A DNA stretch of 64,000 bases from Wuchereria bancrofti (GCA_005281725.1 SSBO01000014.1:1401292-1465291), one strand, 5' to 3'. Shown: positions 27,059 to 40,819, counted from the stretch's first letter. Made by a program: numbers and translations. The notes: a model not told the origin generated them from the sequence alone.

Positions 27059-30000
27059 TCATCGATATGAAATACACTGAAGGAATACGGGATTTGAATT
27101 AGTAACAACTGGTTGACCGAGTTTTTCAAGCAGTTGTTCTTGGTTCATAGTATTCGGAGTAAAGGAATGTATTGCGGTAAATCGATGGCGCAAATGATTC
27201 GTTAAATTACGTGCAACTGAACAGAGGAAAATAAGAGCAATTACTGCATGACAAGTACCATACACCAAAAACTGAAATTGTAAATTTTGTTTGAATGACA
27301 GTTATAAATTAATTATAATATTACAACTAATTATTATATGCAAAATATGCGAGTTAAAAAGTAAATAAAATTAAAAAATTAATTAAGAAATAAACATTAA
27401 ATTGAAACAATTATCATAGTTATTCTTAACTTTTAACATAGTTAAGAGTAATAATTATTTTTTAATAAACAATTTAAATGTGAAATAAATAAAGAAACCT
27501 GTGACCTAACGGTCATACCAAAGCCACGTTTATCAACAACAATGGCAGTTAAGAAAGCTTGCAAGATGAGTGCCACAAATGAATTGAGACCAAATATTAA
27601 TCCATAACTTTCACAAACCATTTTTTTAGCCAAATTCCATCTGTATTGATAATCACTAATTTAGAGCTATTCACATTATCATAATAAATAATCAAAATTA
27701 GGTCTCACAGTTAGTCATCAACTCTATGAATCATTTAGTACATAAAGAGAAGCGCTTTCGCATTTCACATTTCAGTGATAAAACGTGAAGCAATTTATGA
27801 TAACGATTATGACACGTAATCATGATTACAAGACATACGTGGCTGAATTATGATTATCGAAAATTTCTTCACATCGAATTCTAAAAGGGAAACAATTTTT
27901 GCGCCCACACATTTAGCTTAACTTCTTGGAAAAAAAAAAAAAGAAAAAACGTACTGCGCGATGGTTATCATTACTTGATAGAGTGTGCGGTAGCAAATGT
28001 AACAGATATACATTACGTAGATTGTTTTAGCTTTGCTGAAAAGTAACAGTAAAGCGCAATCGATGCTTGAAATTAGTACCAAAGCCGCTTCGCCCCATTT
28101 GTCCCAATCAATCGATATCATATTCATCAGCATTATCGCGATTGCAGCTGCAACAAAATAAATCTACACGAAACCTCAACTATCCGAGTATTGCGACTTC
28201 ATTCATCTGCGACATTCCATTTGCGCTAGTTTTGGAACTATTAAATTCATTAATTAGTGAAAGCAATAAAATAAAATGTACGAATAAAAAAGCTATCAAT
28301 TGGAAATACTTAAAATGTGGTAATGGGCAAAGATAAGCTATAAAAGTTGGATAAGTGCTATTTGGTTTATTTAAATAATTCTTTGATTTAAAAAAAAACA
28401 AAAGAAAAAAATTAAAAATGCTTACCGCAAGCTGTGTAAGTTGCTTCTGCGAAGCCATTAAATGTTGTTTCCTCATTTTGCACTTCGCCCCATAATGTTT
28501 GTGAATAGGCGCTTATCTAAATTGACAAAGTAAACATTGGAAGAAAAATTAAGAAATAAAAATATGAAATATGCAAATTTTGCTTGTTGTTTTAAAAAAC
28601 TATTTTGAATGCCAATCGCAGAGATAAACATTAAACTAATAAGGTATAATAATAGAATTACTAATTTATTTCTATACTAAATTTGCTTATTTTTAAATAA
28701 TTGAATTTATGCTTTTTTATAAGACAATTGAGCTTTGATATCGATTAAAGAGACAATATTTCAAGGTAGGTGTCAAAGGTCAAAATGATATATTTCACCT
28801 GTAAGGACATACATGTTGTCATTGCCCACCAGAGTGACCATTTCCTCACAAATCCAATCCCATAAATTTGCTTTGTATTACACCATAATTTTCCAACTCG
28901 AAATTTTGCATACTCTGTATAGGTTGTTGGCTCATTGAGTATTTCCATGTCTTAAAATTTAATTTTAAATAAAATATGTAACACTTATACATACATATAT
29001 AATTTCGATTACTGTTAAACTGATATGAATTTTTTTGGATCATTGGTTACTAACTAAGTAATTAATGAGGTCGCGCTGAATAGAGCATTTTTTTTTTCAT
29101 AAATTAAATCTGATATCATTTGATATTTTCTATATGCAACTATTTCTAGAACGATCGAAGAAAAATTATTATTATTATTATTACTACTATTATTACTATT
29201 ATTATTATTGTTATTATTATTATTAATAAAATGAATGCAATTTTTGTCAAATTTTTAGACATTGTCAAAAAATGTGTTAACAACATTTTGTTTCAAAAAT
29301 TTTTCAAAATAAATATTTGAAATGAAAAATTTAAAAAGAGAAAACTAACCTGTTGTAATTTTAATTCGTTCAATTAATGATTTCCATTGTATTCGTGGAA
29401 AACATAAACCGAAAATAAATACTAAAATAGGTGATATAAGCGAAATTTGATTAACAGTTAAATAAGTACCAATGCCAGTTATTACGATTGTTTGACTTAG
29501 CAAATAACCAAATGTGCGCCCAGCCATTGTTGATGCTCGTGTCCATGATGTTAAACTTAAATATAATTAAAATATAGCTTTTAATTGAAATAATTTTTGA
29601 AAAAAGAATTCAGAAAATTAGAATTTACTTTTTTCCAATTCAATTGACAAAAAAGTTTGTTAAAATCTTTTTTTTTCTTTGTATTTTGTAGGAAAAAATG
29701 TTAGAAATGAAATAATGAAATAAATATTTACCGTTTATATTCATTTTTTCTAACTTTAGCATAAATATATGAGTAAAATGCAATTTCAGCTGCAGATGCA
29801 ATACCATAAAAAGACATTCCAATTTGTTGTAAAAATATTCCTGAACCAAATACCAATGTAATTCTGTAATATTTGCTTTTTATCATTATTGTAATGATAA
29901 TTTGATTACAATATTCTGTAATTAAATTTATCATTTTAATTAAATTTTAGGAGAAAAAAATCAGAAAAATGTCTTTTTTTTAATTTTATTAATATTTCAA

Positions 30001-31035
30001 TTGCTATAAACGTTAAATGCAATAGTAATTTAATTACAATATCTTGTAAATAATTTATCGTTATAATTAAATTCCAATCAGAAAAATTTTTTAAAGTATA
30101 CCTTAACTGAAATCAAACTTTTTTTGGAGTTTTTTAATTGTAATTATAATTTACTTAGAATATTCTAACTGAAATAAACATTAGGTAAGTTTGTTTTAGT
30201 ATTGTTTAAATTTATAAGAAGGAAAAAATGCATTGATACAAGGATATGTTGCAATAATTTTCTGATTGTATTATTTAATAATAAAAAAAAAAAGAATACC
30301 TGAAAACCATATAACCAATACTTTCTAAAATTAGAATAGGTTTGTAAAGGAGCAAATCAGTTAATAAAAATATTGGAATAAGAGTAATCAAATAACTGTA
30401 TGTCCAATACGGATAAATCTAAAATTAATTAAAATTTTATAACACATTTAAATGTATGTGTGAAATTGTCAATTGAGTTTAGCCAATAAATATATATTAA
30501 TTAATTAATGAGCAAACAAGTTTGATATTTTCAACCAATTTTGCAATCTAAACCAGTAATTATGGTTATTATTATTGTTCAAACTTTTTCTTTGGTGGTT
30601 GTTAAATTTGAAATTAACCTTTCAAAGTTGTTTACCTAATTCTATCTTTACTCTTTTTACACTTTCCAGTTGTACATTATATAATCGAAGAAAAGTTACA
30701 TCATTTCAATGGGTAATATTTAACAACATCCTCTGATCTTTATTCAATGAAACGATCATTTATTTTTGATCAATGAAACGATCATTTATTTTTGATCAAT
30801 GAAATGATTAGTTATTTCTGATCAAATAATATCCGGCAATTACTTACAATACATATTTTATCGTATTAGGAAAAAAAAAATAAAAAAATCAATAATGACA
30901 TACTTCACCATTGAGTTGTTTTTCGGTAAGATTTAGAAAATCGGTTTGATATTTGAATAAAAATGGTTCACCCGGTTTGAAATCCTTAAAAAATCCATAT
31001 AATACTAATAATATAGGAACTGTACTCCACGTCAT
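27059..31035 (-). CDS. SLC19: SLC19-family vitamin carrier (folate/thiamine transporter, FOLT-like), complete
   Basis: Plasma-membrane carrier of the reduced folate/thiamine family (C. elegans folt-1 and relatives; human SLC19A1-3). Nine exons in transcript order: 31035-30904, 30418-30300, 29863-29732, 29555-29350, 28950-28799, 28516-28426, 28147-27955, 27640-27499, 27271-27059. All phases close, giving 459 aa. Landmarks: YGFFKDFKPGEPF near residues 13-25 matches the YGF...RPGESF start of the family. N35-L-T sits where human SLC19A1 has its N-glycosylated NFT. YSYLITLIPIFLLTD and EIAFYSYIYAKV follow in the N-terminal half, KWSLWW in exon 5 and ESYGLIFGLNSF plus VVDKRGFGMTVR in exon 8. Multiple hydrophobic segments are evident; about 12 are expected. 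The start is the first in-frame ATG after a CTTTCAG acceptor. Substrate cannot be decided from sequence. A broken copy of exons 6-9 lies 3.7 kb upstream. Confidence 0.93.
29166..29226. repeat. ATT/ACT microsatellite in SLC19 intron 4
   Basis: Mixed ATT, ACT and GTT trinucleotide units between exons 4 and 5 of the SLC19 gene. Confidence 0.8.
30744..30821. repeat. 26-bp tandem repeat, three copies, in SLC19 intron 1
   Basis: Units start at 30744, 30770 and 30796 and contain GAAACGATCATT followed by TATTTTTGATCA. The third copy has several substitutions. It lies wholly within the intron between exons 1 and 2. Confidence 0.85.
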
Positions 31036-31060
31036 CTTTTGTTGCAATGTTATTTTAATT

Positions 31061-31068
31061 CCTGAAAG
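31061..31068 (-). promoter_or_regulatory. candidate SL trans-splice acceptor of the SLC19 gene
   Basis: CTTTCAG on the minus strand, leaving a 26-nt leader before the ATG at 31035. The open frame continues upstream through this site, but the conserved family N-terminus begins at the ATG, so the site is more likely a 5' leader acceptor than an internal intron end. Confidence 0.5.
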
Positions 31069-33826
31069 TTTTTTATTACTTTTATTTATTAATTTTAAAT
31101 AAAAAAAAATTAAAAGAAATATGAGCAATGTACGTATATTTCTTCACGTAACATGTTGTTACGCATGTTATACTATACGTATTACGTGGATTTATGATAT
31201 ATTTATATGTTTCTAAAATAATATTGCTAATATTGCTACAACTAATAGTAAATAGTAAAATTAAAGTATTAAATGATAATTAATCAATAATATTGAAAGA
31301 AAACGTAAAATGGACTAAAGAAATTTTCGAAACGATAGTAATAAAATTTATTTTAAAATTTTTTGAAAATTGTTTACATTCCAAAATTAACATCAAATAA
31401 AGGAGATCAGTTTGACATTTTAATTTTTTTAAATTAAAAAAATTACATCTAATTCATCGTCGTACATTTATGTATGTATTATGAGCAAACATTGTTCACT
31501 TCAATAAATAAACATTATACAAGCATGAATTTAAATAATGATTTTAGAAATAAATTTATTTAGGCAAATTATTCACACGCATTAATGGATACGAATGAAA
31601 GATAGAATTAATTAAAATTAATCAAATATTTGTTAACACATGTGAAAATCATTTATAATTCATCATCGTAAGTGAAATAATTGAAAAGCATATAATGTAA
31701 TATATGAAATTGAAAAAAAAAATTAAAAAGAAAAATATATTTCAAAAAAAAGAAAAACATAAATAAATAATGGAAATGATTTTTGTTTGTTTGTTTGTTT
31801 GTTCTTGCTATAAAATCAAATAATATTTCTTCAAGAGTATACCAGCAAAAATAAAAAGGAATTAATGAAAAATGTTTGATACATATTTTACATTCCATTT
31901 TTTTTGTTATATTCGAAAAAAATTTGATGTTTAAATTTAAAAAATTTTAATTAATTTGATAGAAAACAGAAAGTAATTTGTAATAAATTGCTATTCATTT
32001 ATTTATCAAATTATTTTTGAATTGGAATTGGAATCAATAAAAAGAAAAAAATGAAAATCTTAAAATCAGATGAATGAATAAAACAAATTGCTCACGAGTA
32101 TTTAGTTCGTATGAAACAAGTTGTTAGAAATTGCGTACTTTGCAACATTTTGTGAATTAATCAATTTAAAGCTCTGAATAGTTTAAAATCAAATAAATCA
32201 GTGATGTAACAAATACTCAAAAATTAAAAAATTGTTGATTTAAAAAAAAACAATTTTTTAAAATTTCAAAAAATAACATTAAAGAAATAAACAATGTATT
32301 AATAACTATATATTTAATATTACAAAAAAAAAATTTATATATTTAATATTACAGAAAAATATTAAGTAATTTTAGTTAATGATAAATTAATCATTAATAA
32401 GTATTGTTAATTTCTTGTGATAACTTAATAATCTAATCAGAGCAAAATAAATTTCACTATTTAAATACTTTTTCTAAAATAAATTTTGCAATTGCAAAAT
32501 TAGTAAATTTCCTTTTTTCTACTAATGAAGGATAATCATTGTTTCATTCGGCACATTTGTCTAATACTTCAATATATCATATTAAATCTTTCATGTCATC
32601 AAAAAAAAAAAACTTTCAATTTTTAGCTTATTAAGAAAATAAAGTTATAAGTAAAGAAGACTAAACGAAGAGAATAAAATAGCAAGTGATAACACTGACA
32701 AAAAAGGTGAGAACTGAAAAGATAATTTGAAGAAATATTTGGTTTTCACCCCTTTGTCAATCAATCGTACTATTTGCCAAGTAATAGTTTGAACGAAAAA
32801 AAAAAAAGAAATTAAAAAGAGAAAAGTCAATAATGACAAATTTCTAAAAATTTCTTAACGTCATACGAAAGGAACTAAAAAAAAAAGAAAAGAAAGTTGA
32901 AAAAAGCAGAAGAGGAAAATGAAAAATTTTACGATAAAGAAAAATCATATTTTTTAGTTTCTTATTCAAATACTTTCATTTTCTTTCATTTTTTGTTCTT
33001 TCATTTTTTCATTTCTTTTTTAATATTTTATTTCTTATATAAATTTTATTTGCTATTAGTAATATAATGATAGAAGTAATAAAAATTGCTGACAATGTAT
33101 TTTATATCTTTTTCACTTGTAATTTCACAATTTAATATCATAATTTTATATTACTTTTTTCTTTCGATATGCAAACAAAGCATTGATTTGTACAATTTCT
33201 GATCTAAATTTATTTCTTTTCGTTTCTTTTTTTTCTTTCTTTTCTTGACTTTTACAATTGATTTATTGCTGTACAGTTCATTCCGAGTAACTTTGAGCAA
33301 ACTAATTTCTAATTTAAAAAAAAAAAAAACAGAATGTAGTTTAAGGACTGCAAACATTAGTTAAAATTTCGCACCGGTAATTAATTCATAGTTAACAACA
33401 CTTTAATGAAAAAAAGTTCTGAAGATTTCATTTCTTTAGTTCCACTTTTTTTTGTTTGTCCTCCTTTATAAGTCACGCGTAGTTTTGATTTAATAGAAAT
33501 TTTATTTCACTAATATTACAACAGTAAAATTAATTAACAAAATTAATTTCATTTTATGCTGACTGAATAAAAAAATTTTTAATATTCTAAATAACATATA
33601 TTTTTTTAAAAGATTCATTTTTAAATGACAAAAAATAGAACTTATAACTTGATTTAGAAGAAAAAAAACTTAGAATTATTCTAAAAAATTATACAGAAAT
33701 AGGCAAACTTAGAGTTCAAAGCACATAAATCTTCACAAAATGTGTAAAATTATTTACCATAATTTTTACCAAACAAACAACAAATCAAATAAATACTTTA
33801 TTAAATAAAACATTTAAATACGAAAT
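31069..33826. other. intergenic region, no gene seen
   Basis: A+T-rich DNA upstream of the SLC19 start, presumably including its promoter. It contains a (TTTG)n tract at about 31782-31804 and many A/T homopolymers. No coding similarity was recognised on either strand; the short open frames are low-complexity Phe/Lys/Asn stretches. Confidence 0.55.
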
Positions 33827-33827
33827 T

Positions 33828-33896
33828 GATACCGTGGCTTAATGGTACCATGCTTACCTTTTTCTTGTGAAATTAAAGATTTGAAATTTTATACTA
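33828..33896 (+). pseudogene. decayed tRNA-like relic
   Basis: TGGCTTAATGG at 33835-33845 fits the tRNA A-box consensus (TRGYNNARNNG). At the expected distance, 33878-33888 resembles a B box (GGTTCGANNCC) in which every difference is G to A or C to T. The intervening ATGCTTACCT resembles the D-arm to anticodon-arm segment of eukaryotic tRNAs. I could not form a clean acceptor stem, so this is a relic or a tRNA-derived short repeat rather than a working tRNA gene. Confidence 0.35.
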
Positions 33897-34757
33897 AATT
33901 TTGATGAACATCTATATTGGAAATTTTAGCAAATGTAAGGTTTTAAATATTTTATAAATTTGAATTAATTAAAAAAGAGAGAATATCTAGGTTTCAATTT
34001 TTTTTTGCTGTAATTTCAAAACGAAAAGTTTTCTCCGACAGCATATTTTTAAATTCATGCTGATCATATGCTCAAAAAGATGTATTGCTTTCAAATTCAT
34101 ATAAATAATAGCTAAAAAATATTTGCATAATATTTGCAGAAAAAAAAAAAACAAAATGGACAATTACATAGTAATAATAATTTTTGAGGTTTGTAAAATA
34201 ACAATAATGAATAAATAAGAAATAAAAAAAGCTTAAAAACTTCTCTTTTCTTAATTCAGAAATTCATTCTCAAAATTAAAAACTAAAAAGATAGTGATGA
34301 TATTTCGATAACAAAACGGAGAGGAATGGTTAATTTATCAACGTGTTTGCATTAGAAAAATTTTTTCAAAAATATATAAGTTATCAGTGTTATCATTGTT
34401 ATGATTATTTTTATCATCATTCTCATTGCACTATTACAGTCATTTGCAATTGATGGGTGAAATAAGATGATTGTTTGTGCATATATACAAATTATTATTA
34501 TTACTATTATTATTATTACTATTATATTGTCGTTATCATCATTATTGTTATCATCGTTTACAAATAATAAGTTAAATAAAGCAATTATTTTGGCATTACT
34601 AATATCAGAATTATCATTGTTATCAGATCTGATATCATTATCAGATTAGCTGAAACTGCTTACTTCGCTATGTCATGTTTCTATCCATAAAATCGACTTG
34701 CTTGCAGCGTTTTTTTTAAGAGTATCAGTAGTTTGAACAACAAAATGTGTGATACTG
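33897..34757. other. intergenic region with ATT/ATC-rich microsatellites
   Basis: No gene seen. It holds degenerate trinucleotide repeats (ATT, ATC, ACT mixtures) at about 34375-34640 directly beside the SLC19 partial copy. Confidence 0.55.
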
Positions 34758-35870
34758 AATCGATGGCGCAAATGATTCATTAAATTGCGTGTAATTGAAT
34801 AGAGGAAAATAAGAGCAATTACTGCATGACAGGTACCATACACTAAAAACTGAAATTGTAAACTTTGTTTGGATGATAGTTACAAATTAATTATAATATT
34901 ACAACAAATTATTATATGCAAAATATGCGAGTTAAAAAGTAAATAAAATTAAAAAATTAATTAAGAAATAAACATTAAATTGAAACAATTATCATAGTTA
35001 TTCTTAACTTTTAACATAGTTAAGAGTAATAATTATTTTTTAATAAACAATTTAAATGTGAAATAAATAAAGAAACCTGTGACCTAACGGTCATACCAAA
35101 GCCACGTTTATCAACAACAATGGCAGTTAAGAAAGCTTGCAAGATGAGTGCCACAAATGAATTGAGACCAAATATTAATCCATAACTTTCACAAACCATT
35201 TTTTTAGCCAAATTCCATCTGTATTGATAATCACTAATTTAGAGCTATTCACATTATCATAATAAATAATCAAAATTAGGTCTCACAGTTAGTCATCAAC
35301 TCTATGAATCATTTAGTACATAAAGAGAAGCGCTTTCGCATTTCACATTTCAGTGATAAAACGTGAAGCAATTCATGATAACGATTATGACACGTAATCA
35401 TGATTACAAGATATACGTGGCTGAATTATCATTGTCGAAAATTTCTTCACATCGAATTCTAAAAGGGACAAAGCCGCTTCGCCCCATTTGTCCCAGCCAA
35501 TCGATATCATATTCATCAACATTATCGCGATTTCAGCTGCAACAAAATAAATCTACACGAAACCTCAACTATCCGAGTATTGCGACTTCATTCATCTGCG
35601 ACATTCCATTTGTTTTGGTTTTGGAACTATTAAATTCATTAATTAGTGAGAACATATAAAGAAAGCAATAAAATAAAATGTACGAATAAAAAAAGCTATC
35701 AATTGGAAATACTTAAAACGAGAGAATGGTCAGTGACCACAAAGATGAGCTGAAAAAGTTGGATGAGTATCACTTGGCTTATTTCAAATGATTCTTTGAC
35801 TTAAAAAAATTAGAGATGCTGCTGCAAGCTATGTACGTCGTTCTTGCGAAACTGTTAAACGTCGTTGTGA
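34758..35870 (-). pseudogene. broken partial copy of SLC19 exons 6-9
   Basis: Corresponds to about 27180-28470 of the SLC19 gene in the same orientation. The exon 9 copy (34758-34853) matches only the first third of source exon 9, after which homology stops. The exon 8 copy and its flanking introns are identical to the source over 467 bp. The exon 7 copy has lost its donor side through a 189-bp deletion (27891-28079 of the source is missing at 35468/35469). The exon 6 copy at about 35815-35865 is degenerate. Exons 1-5 are absent: no match to KWSLWW or PGEPF was seen upstream on this strand. It cannot encode a carrier and is probably a dead segmental duplicate. Confidence 0.87.
34907..35373. 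repeat. 467-bp direct repeat, identical to 27329-27795
   Basis: Base-for-base identical by eye to 27329-27795 (offset 7578), spanning intron 8, exon 8 and part of intron 7 of the SLC19 gene. Both ends of the block pass into visibly diverged homologous sequence. Confidence 0.9.
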
Positions 35871-38800
35871 GAAATAAACAAATAAAAGTTGAACTAATTA
35901 CCTGTTGCATTGTGTTGTGCATGCACAATTGCGTTCTTTAAATAATGACAAACATCAAATATGTCCGAAGGTACTGAACTTTCTTCATTCTTCATCAGAA
36001 GTAAAATTTAATTTATCAAACATTTACAAAGTATTAAAAAAAAAAAGTGAGATAGCGCAACAGTTACACATGAAAAAGTATATTAACATTTAATGATTAT
36101 AAAAAGCTTTTAAGCAGGTGACTTAATTTTAGTTCAACCATAAATAAGAATAAAGCCAAAGTAAAAATTATTTAATATCATTTACCGAAATTATTCCCCA
36201 AGAAAATTGTGCTAATAATTTAATATATCAAAGATTGTATGATTCATTTGATCATCATTTGATCATCGAAATAATATTGGTAGAATATTCCACTAAATAT
36301 TTCATACTGAGTTGCACAAATTTTTTTTCTCACAGAAATCAAAATTAGTCTAACCAAGAATTTTAGAGAAATTTTTTTCCAAAAATTAGTACTGATGATT
36401 TGCACAAACATTTTGCATGTTTCATCTTATTCCTCTTTTTAAAGAATCAATGTAGATATTGTCATTTTTTGAGAAAAAATTAGCCTTAAGTAAGAAATGT
36501 AGCACAGTTAAAAAAAAAAATGAAAATAGGGGAATAAGCAGAAGTTTACCGGAAACATCATTTTTCGTTAGGTATGCTTCTCCAAATAGAAAAAAGAGGA
36601 AAGATTATTACATTTCGATTAGATATGATTTAAATATTTTGATTAGATCAAAATGATTCATCATTTATTATTTTAGTATTTTTAAAAGTTATTACCATGT
36701 TTTTCTTGTTTTTTAAATTAAAAATCATCTTATGTAAATATAAATTGATAAGTGATCCTTTTTTTAATTTATTTAACATCGCTAACAATGATGTAGATGT
36801 AAATGATCAAAATAGATATAGAAATAAGTATAAATTTAATGACAACAACATAAAATATGACAATTCATTCACGTTCAATCAATATAAATCAATTCAAGTA
36901 TTTTAAATTTCAAAGATAAATAAATTTTTCATGCTGCTCGTCTTTTCATTATTTCATCAAACTGTTTAACATTAAACAATATGGATTATCAATAATAAAA
37001 ATTCGAATTCAACAAAATTAGAGTGCAATTTGAGATTTCAAAACTATTCTATTTAAAAAAAAAAGGAACATTTTGACATTTTGTATCAGAGATAGCTGAG
37101 TTTGTTTTAAAAAATTTTAATGTTTCAATTCATTGTAATGATAATATAAGCTACTTAAGAAGATTTATTCATGAGCTATTAGCTTATTTCTCTAAATTTA
37201 AATCAGTAATTTCTTTTGCTAACAAGTCGGATCTAATTTCTCTATATTTTCAATAACTTGTATTTGTTACATAACAATCCTGTTTGAAACGTTAAATCAA
37301 TTTAGTGCCAAATAAATTTGTGGTTTTTCTTTTTCCTTTTTTTATCAATTATTTATTATTAATCATTTCAGTTGTGTATCTTCTCAGCTTCATTTATAAC
37401 TGTGATCGGTCGTTTGTAAAAATATTATTAATTTATATTATTTTATATTTAATTCATATTGTTTGATCATATACCTGTAAGAATAATATGTCATTTTTCT
37501 TACATTTCTAATTTTTTCGTGTTTTCATACACTTTATCAGCACATCATTTTAATCACTGCTTTTTTTGTTTACTCGTATTCTATTTATAAAATACGAATT
37601 ATAGCGACAGAGTTATCCTTTTTTTTTGATGATTGATCAATTTGTTTGTTTTATTCAACACCGAAATCTCTCTCTATTCCTCTCTCTCTCCCTCTCTCTC
37701 TACCTTATCTATTATTTATTTTATCGAATATATTTCATGAAATATTAGCATTGTTTTATTGTTTCAATAATATCTCAGATCATTGGAACTTATATATCAT
37801 GTCCTTTCCTTCTGATAATATATCTTTTCAAGTGATTATTTTTCAACCTTTTATATACTATTTTGTACTGATAGAAAAGATAATTATTTCATGGAATTGA
37901 ATGCTTCTTTGAAATATTCTCAACTATAACTCTTCCTTTTTCATTCATTATAATCAAAATAAGATTTTATTGATTTTATTTTCTAGTTTATATTTAAAGC
38001 TTTTGATCCACTTGAATAAATCAATAACTTTTTTATTGTATACTGTTTAGCGTAAGACAACGAAAGAAATGATTATAGATCAAAAAACAAAAAGATGAGA
38101 CAGAATATCGGAAGACAATCAATCAAACAAACAAATAAAGGAAAAAATGAATAATGAAACAAATAAAAGGAAGAATATAAATTTTGAAAAGATGATTTAA
38201 AAAATAATTTAAATTATGAAACATACTACTGTAAGCGTATATAGAATTAATTGTTCTGCTTTTATTTGATGAGCCCAAATTCATCCATACTAACAAAATT
38301 TAAGGGTAAATTTAAGAATTCTTTCGGGCTTCATCGCTATATTTAGCTTTCCTCATGGCATTTCTATCAGAGACAATAATAAATAATGCAAACTTAGTAA
38401 AAAAGAAAAAAAAACTACTTATTTGGTAGTAATTGGAAGATATTTGCATCATAACAGATCGAATTCATTATTTCCTTCCCTGTAATTTTAGAAATTTACA
38501 TAACAAATGTTTTATGCCACATTGTGTCAGAATATATTTCATACTCGATTATCCTAAATAACTTACTTCTATAATCACTTTTTATTAACAACTTGAGCTT
38601 TTTATGCTAATCTCTTTTAAGATAAAAAATATTGCAATTGAGGTAACATTTCCTCATTTCTTTTTCCACACATCAATTTAGCATCATTTACCGGCATTGT
38701 CTTCCTAAAATTGCTTCAACACTTAATATGGTTTCAGTACCATTCCAATAGATTGCTTATTTGTTCTAGAGAAGCACTTGTTTACTTTATTTTATCAACA

Positions 38801-40271
38801 ATCACCAACGAAAGTCAAAAACACATATAATTGAGCAATACAAAAAGAAAAAAATAGAAACGAAATGAGAAATTGGACTGAAAAAAGTTTTTGGATGATA
38901 AAACTCTATCAATTCCAAATCAAGAAAGTTATCAATGAAATGAAAAACTTTGATTTAAAGAGAACAAAAAAATTTTAATTCGTGAAAATAAAACAATTAC
39001 AATCTATCACTGACAATTTCTTTGAAATTCAACAATCTTAAAGCTTGCTATTAACAAAGAGAAAATGAAAAAGAAATAATGAAGATTAGATCAGAAGATC
39101 ATATAATGCGACTTTTTTATCCATCCTAATGGAATTATACGCCAAACAACTGCGACAAAATAAGAAATATGGCTATAAGGAATATTACACCAAGTTGTAA
39201 CGCTTCTGTTTTACATGGATATGATATATTCAACCAATTTTCAAATGTTATCATCCAATTCGCAAATCGAGAATTTACTGATATAATATTAAAACCATAA
39301 AATTTCTATCGTTTAAACCATTTTAATGATTTAAGTAACCCTTAGATTTAAGAGCAGGTGAATTTTTTCTCAGGAAAAAAACCAGAAATTTTCACATCGA
39401 ACTCTGAATTACAGTTGCAGGCAGAAATACTTCTGAAGAAAGCATCAATACAGACTACTAAATGGAGTTTTTTGTGACAGTTTATTCTTCCGAAAAAGGT
39501 ACGGCAACTGAACTGAAATGTAAAAGTGTGAAATCATAAAAATGTTGGAATAAAAGAACACATTCAAAGCAGGCTTCAATTCAAAATTGTAAATTTAAAA
39601 AGGATAGAAATGAAAGGATATGGGAGGGAATAAGTAATTCCTCTATCTGAAATATACGTAGAAGGAGTGTAATTATAGGAAACATTCCACAAACACTGGA
39701 AAAATAATGCAATTGCACAAACATAAACATTAAAGAAAGTAACAAAATCATCAAGAAATCAGATTGAATAATTCGACAAATCATTTCGATTACTTAGTTT
39801 TGTTAGAAATCCATAAAACTAGAAATTGAATAAACAGCCTACCCTTTCAACAAGCGAATGAACAAATCGATGTATGACTGATGATATTCCAGCAAACTAT
39901 TCCAACGAAATTTACAATCTCTTGCAGAATTATTGAAAACTGAGAGTGCTGTGGGTAGAGATAACAAATTGCTGCAAGCCTTAAAGTTAACAAAACAAAT
40001 ATCAAACAAATTTTTGAAGAGATTCAGGAAACTTCATATCATTCTTTTGATGTCAGTAAGAGATTTATATTAATTGAATAAGAATTCAACTAATTTAAAA
40101 TTAAGGGCTACATTCTATACACTCCATATATACATATTATCAAATTAAATAAAAAGCAAATGATATGAATAGATAAATTAATGCATAGATAAATATGATT
40201 ATCTTTTTCTAAATGAGGTTGAAGGATCTATAGAGTTATGTATCTCTGGTAATTAATTCTACAATTACTTA
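35871..40271. other. about 4.4 kb without a recognised gene
   Basis: A+T-rich with a CT-rich tract at about 37665-37705. One open stretch of about 60 codons on the plus strand (39889-40074, ending in TAA) has a helix-like amino-acid mix but no flanking splice structure or family resemblance, and I do not call it a gene. Confidence 0.5.
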
Positions 40272-40819
40272 CAATAACACTAACTAATATAAAGCATCAA
40301 AAAGTCATCCCATTTCACCTATAAGAAGCTAAGACAAAAAGCGTCATCTAACAACTTTTAATACAACATAGCACATATTGACTAAACGCATGTTCAAATG
40401 GGGAAAATCCAATATTAATTGCAAAAGAAAAGAAAATTCCAAATTAGAAATAGCCCCAAAGTTTCCAACAATAATACCACCCCGATGACAAGCAAACAAT
40501 AATTACAACTAACGAAGTTGTGGTAAAAAAAAACCCTAAATCTATCGCCCTGGGCAAAGACAATTGTAATGAGCGCCTTACTTCCATAGAAAAAAGACTT
40601 ACAATAAGCGCCTCACTCCTTGCACATAGTGAAATCGTTCATGTGCAGTTAATATGCCAAAGAGTTTTTTCTCCTCTTTGGTCGTATTACATTGCACGTA
40701 AACAAGTCGATAAAGCGATAAATCTTTTATTGTGGTGAAAAGTTTGCACATACAATCTCAATGAGGCGGTCTTGTTACATTACTAAATAGTAGAGGGGCA
40801 TGTTAGGACGACGTAACAA
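40272..40819 (+). repeat. left arm of inverted repeat
   Basis: Pairs with 41300-41848. Outer homology starts around CAATAAC/TAATAT and inner homology ends at GGACGACGT(A/G)ACAA. There are only scattered differences, including small indels near 40330. Confidence 0.85.

Noticed and set aside
35020..35211. Intact 63-aa frame in the SLC19 copy as a working second gene
   Set aside because: It is only exon 8; the neighbouring exon 7 has lost its donor, exon 9 is truncated and exons 1-5 are absent.
39889..40074. Open stretch of about 60 codons with helical composition left of the inverted repeat
   Set aside because: No start context, splice partner or family resemblance; length is within chance for the region.
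40520..40738. 72-aa protein encoded identically in both arms of the inverted repeat
   Set aside because: It starts with GTG, has no recognisable domain, and identity between copies simply reflects the repeat. Not called as a gene.
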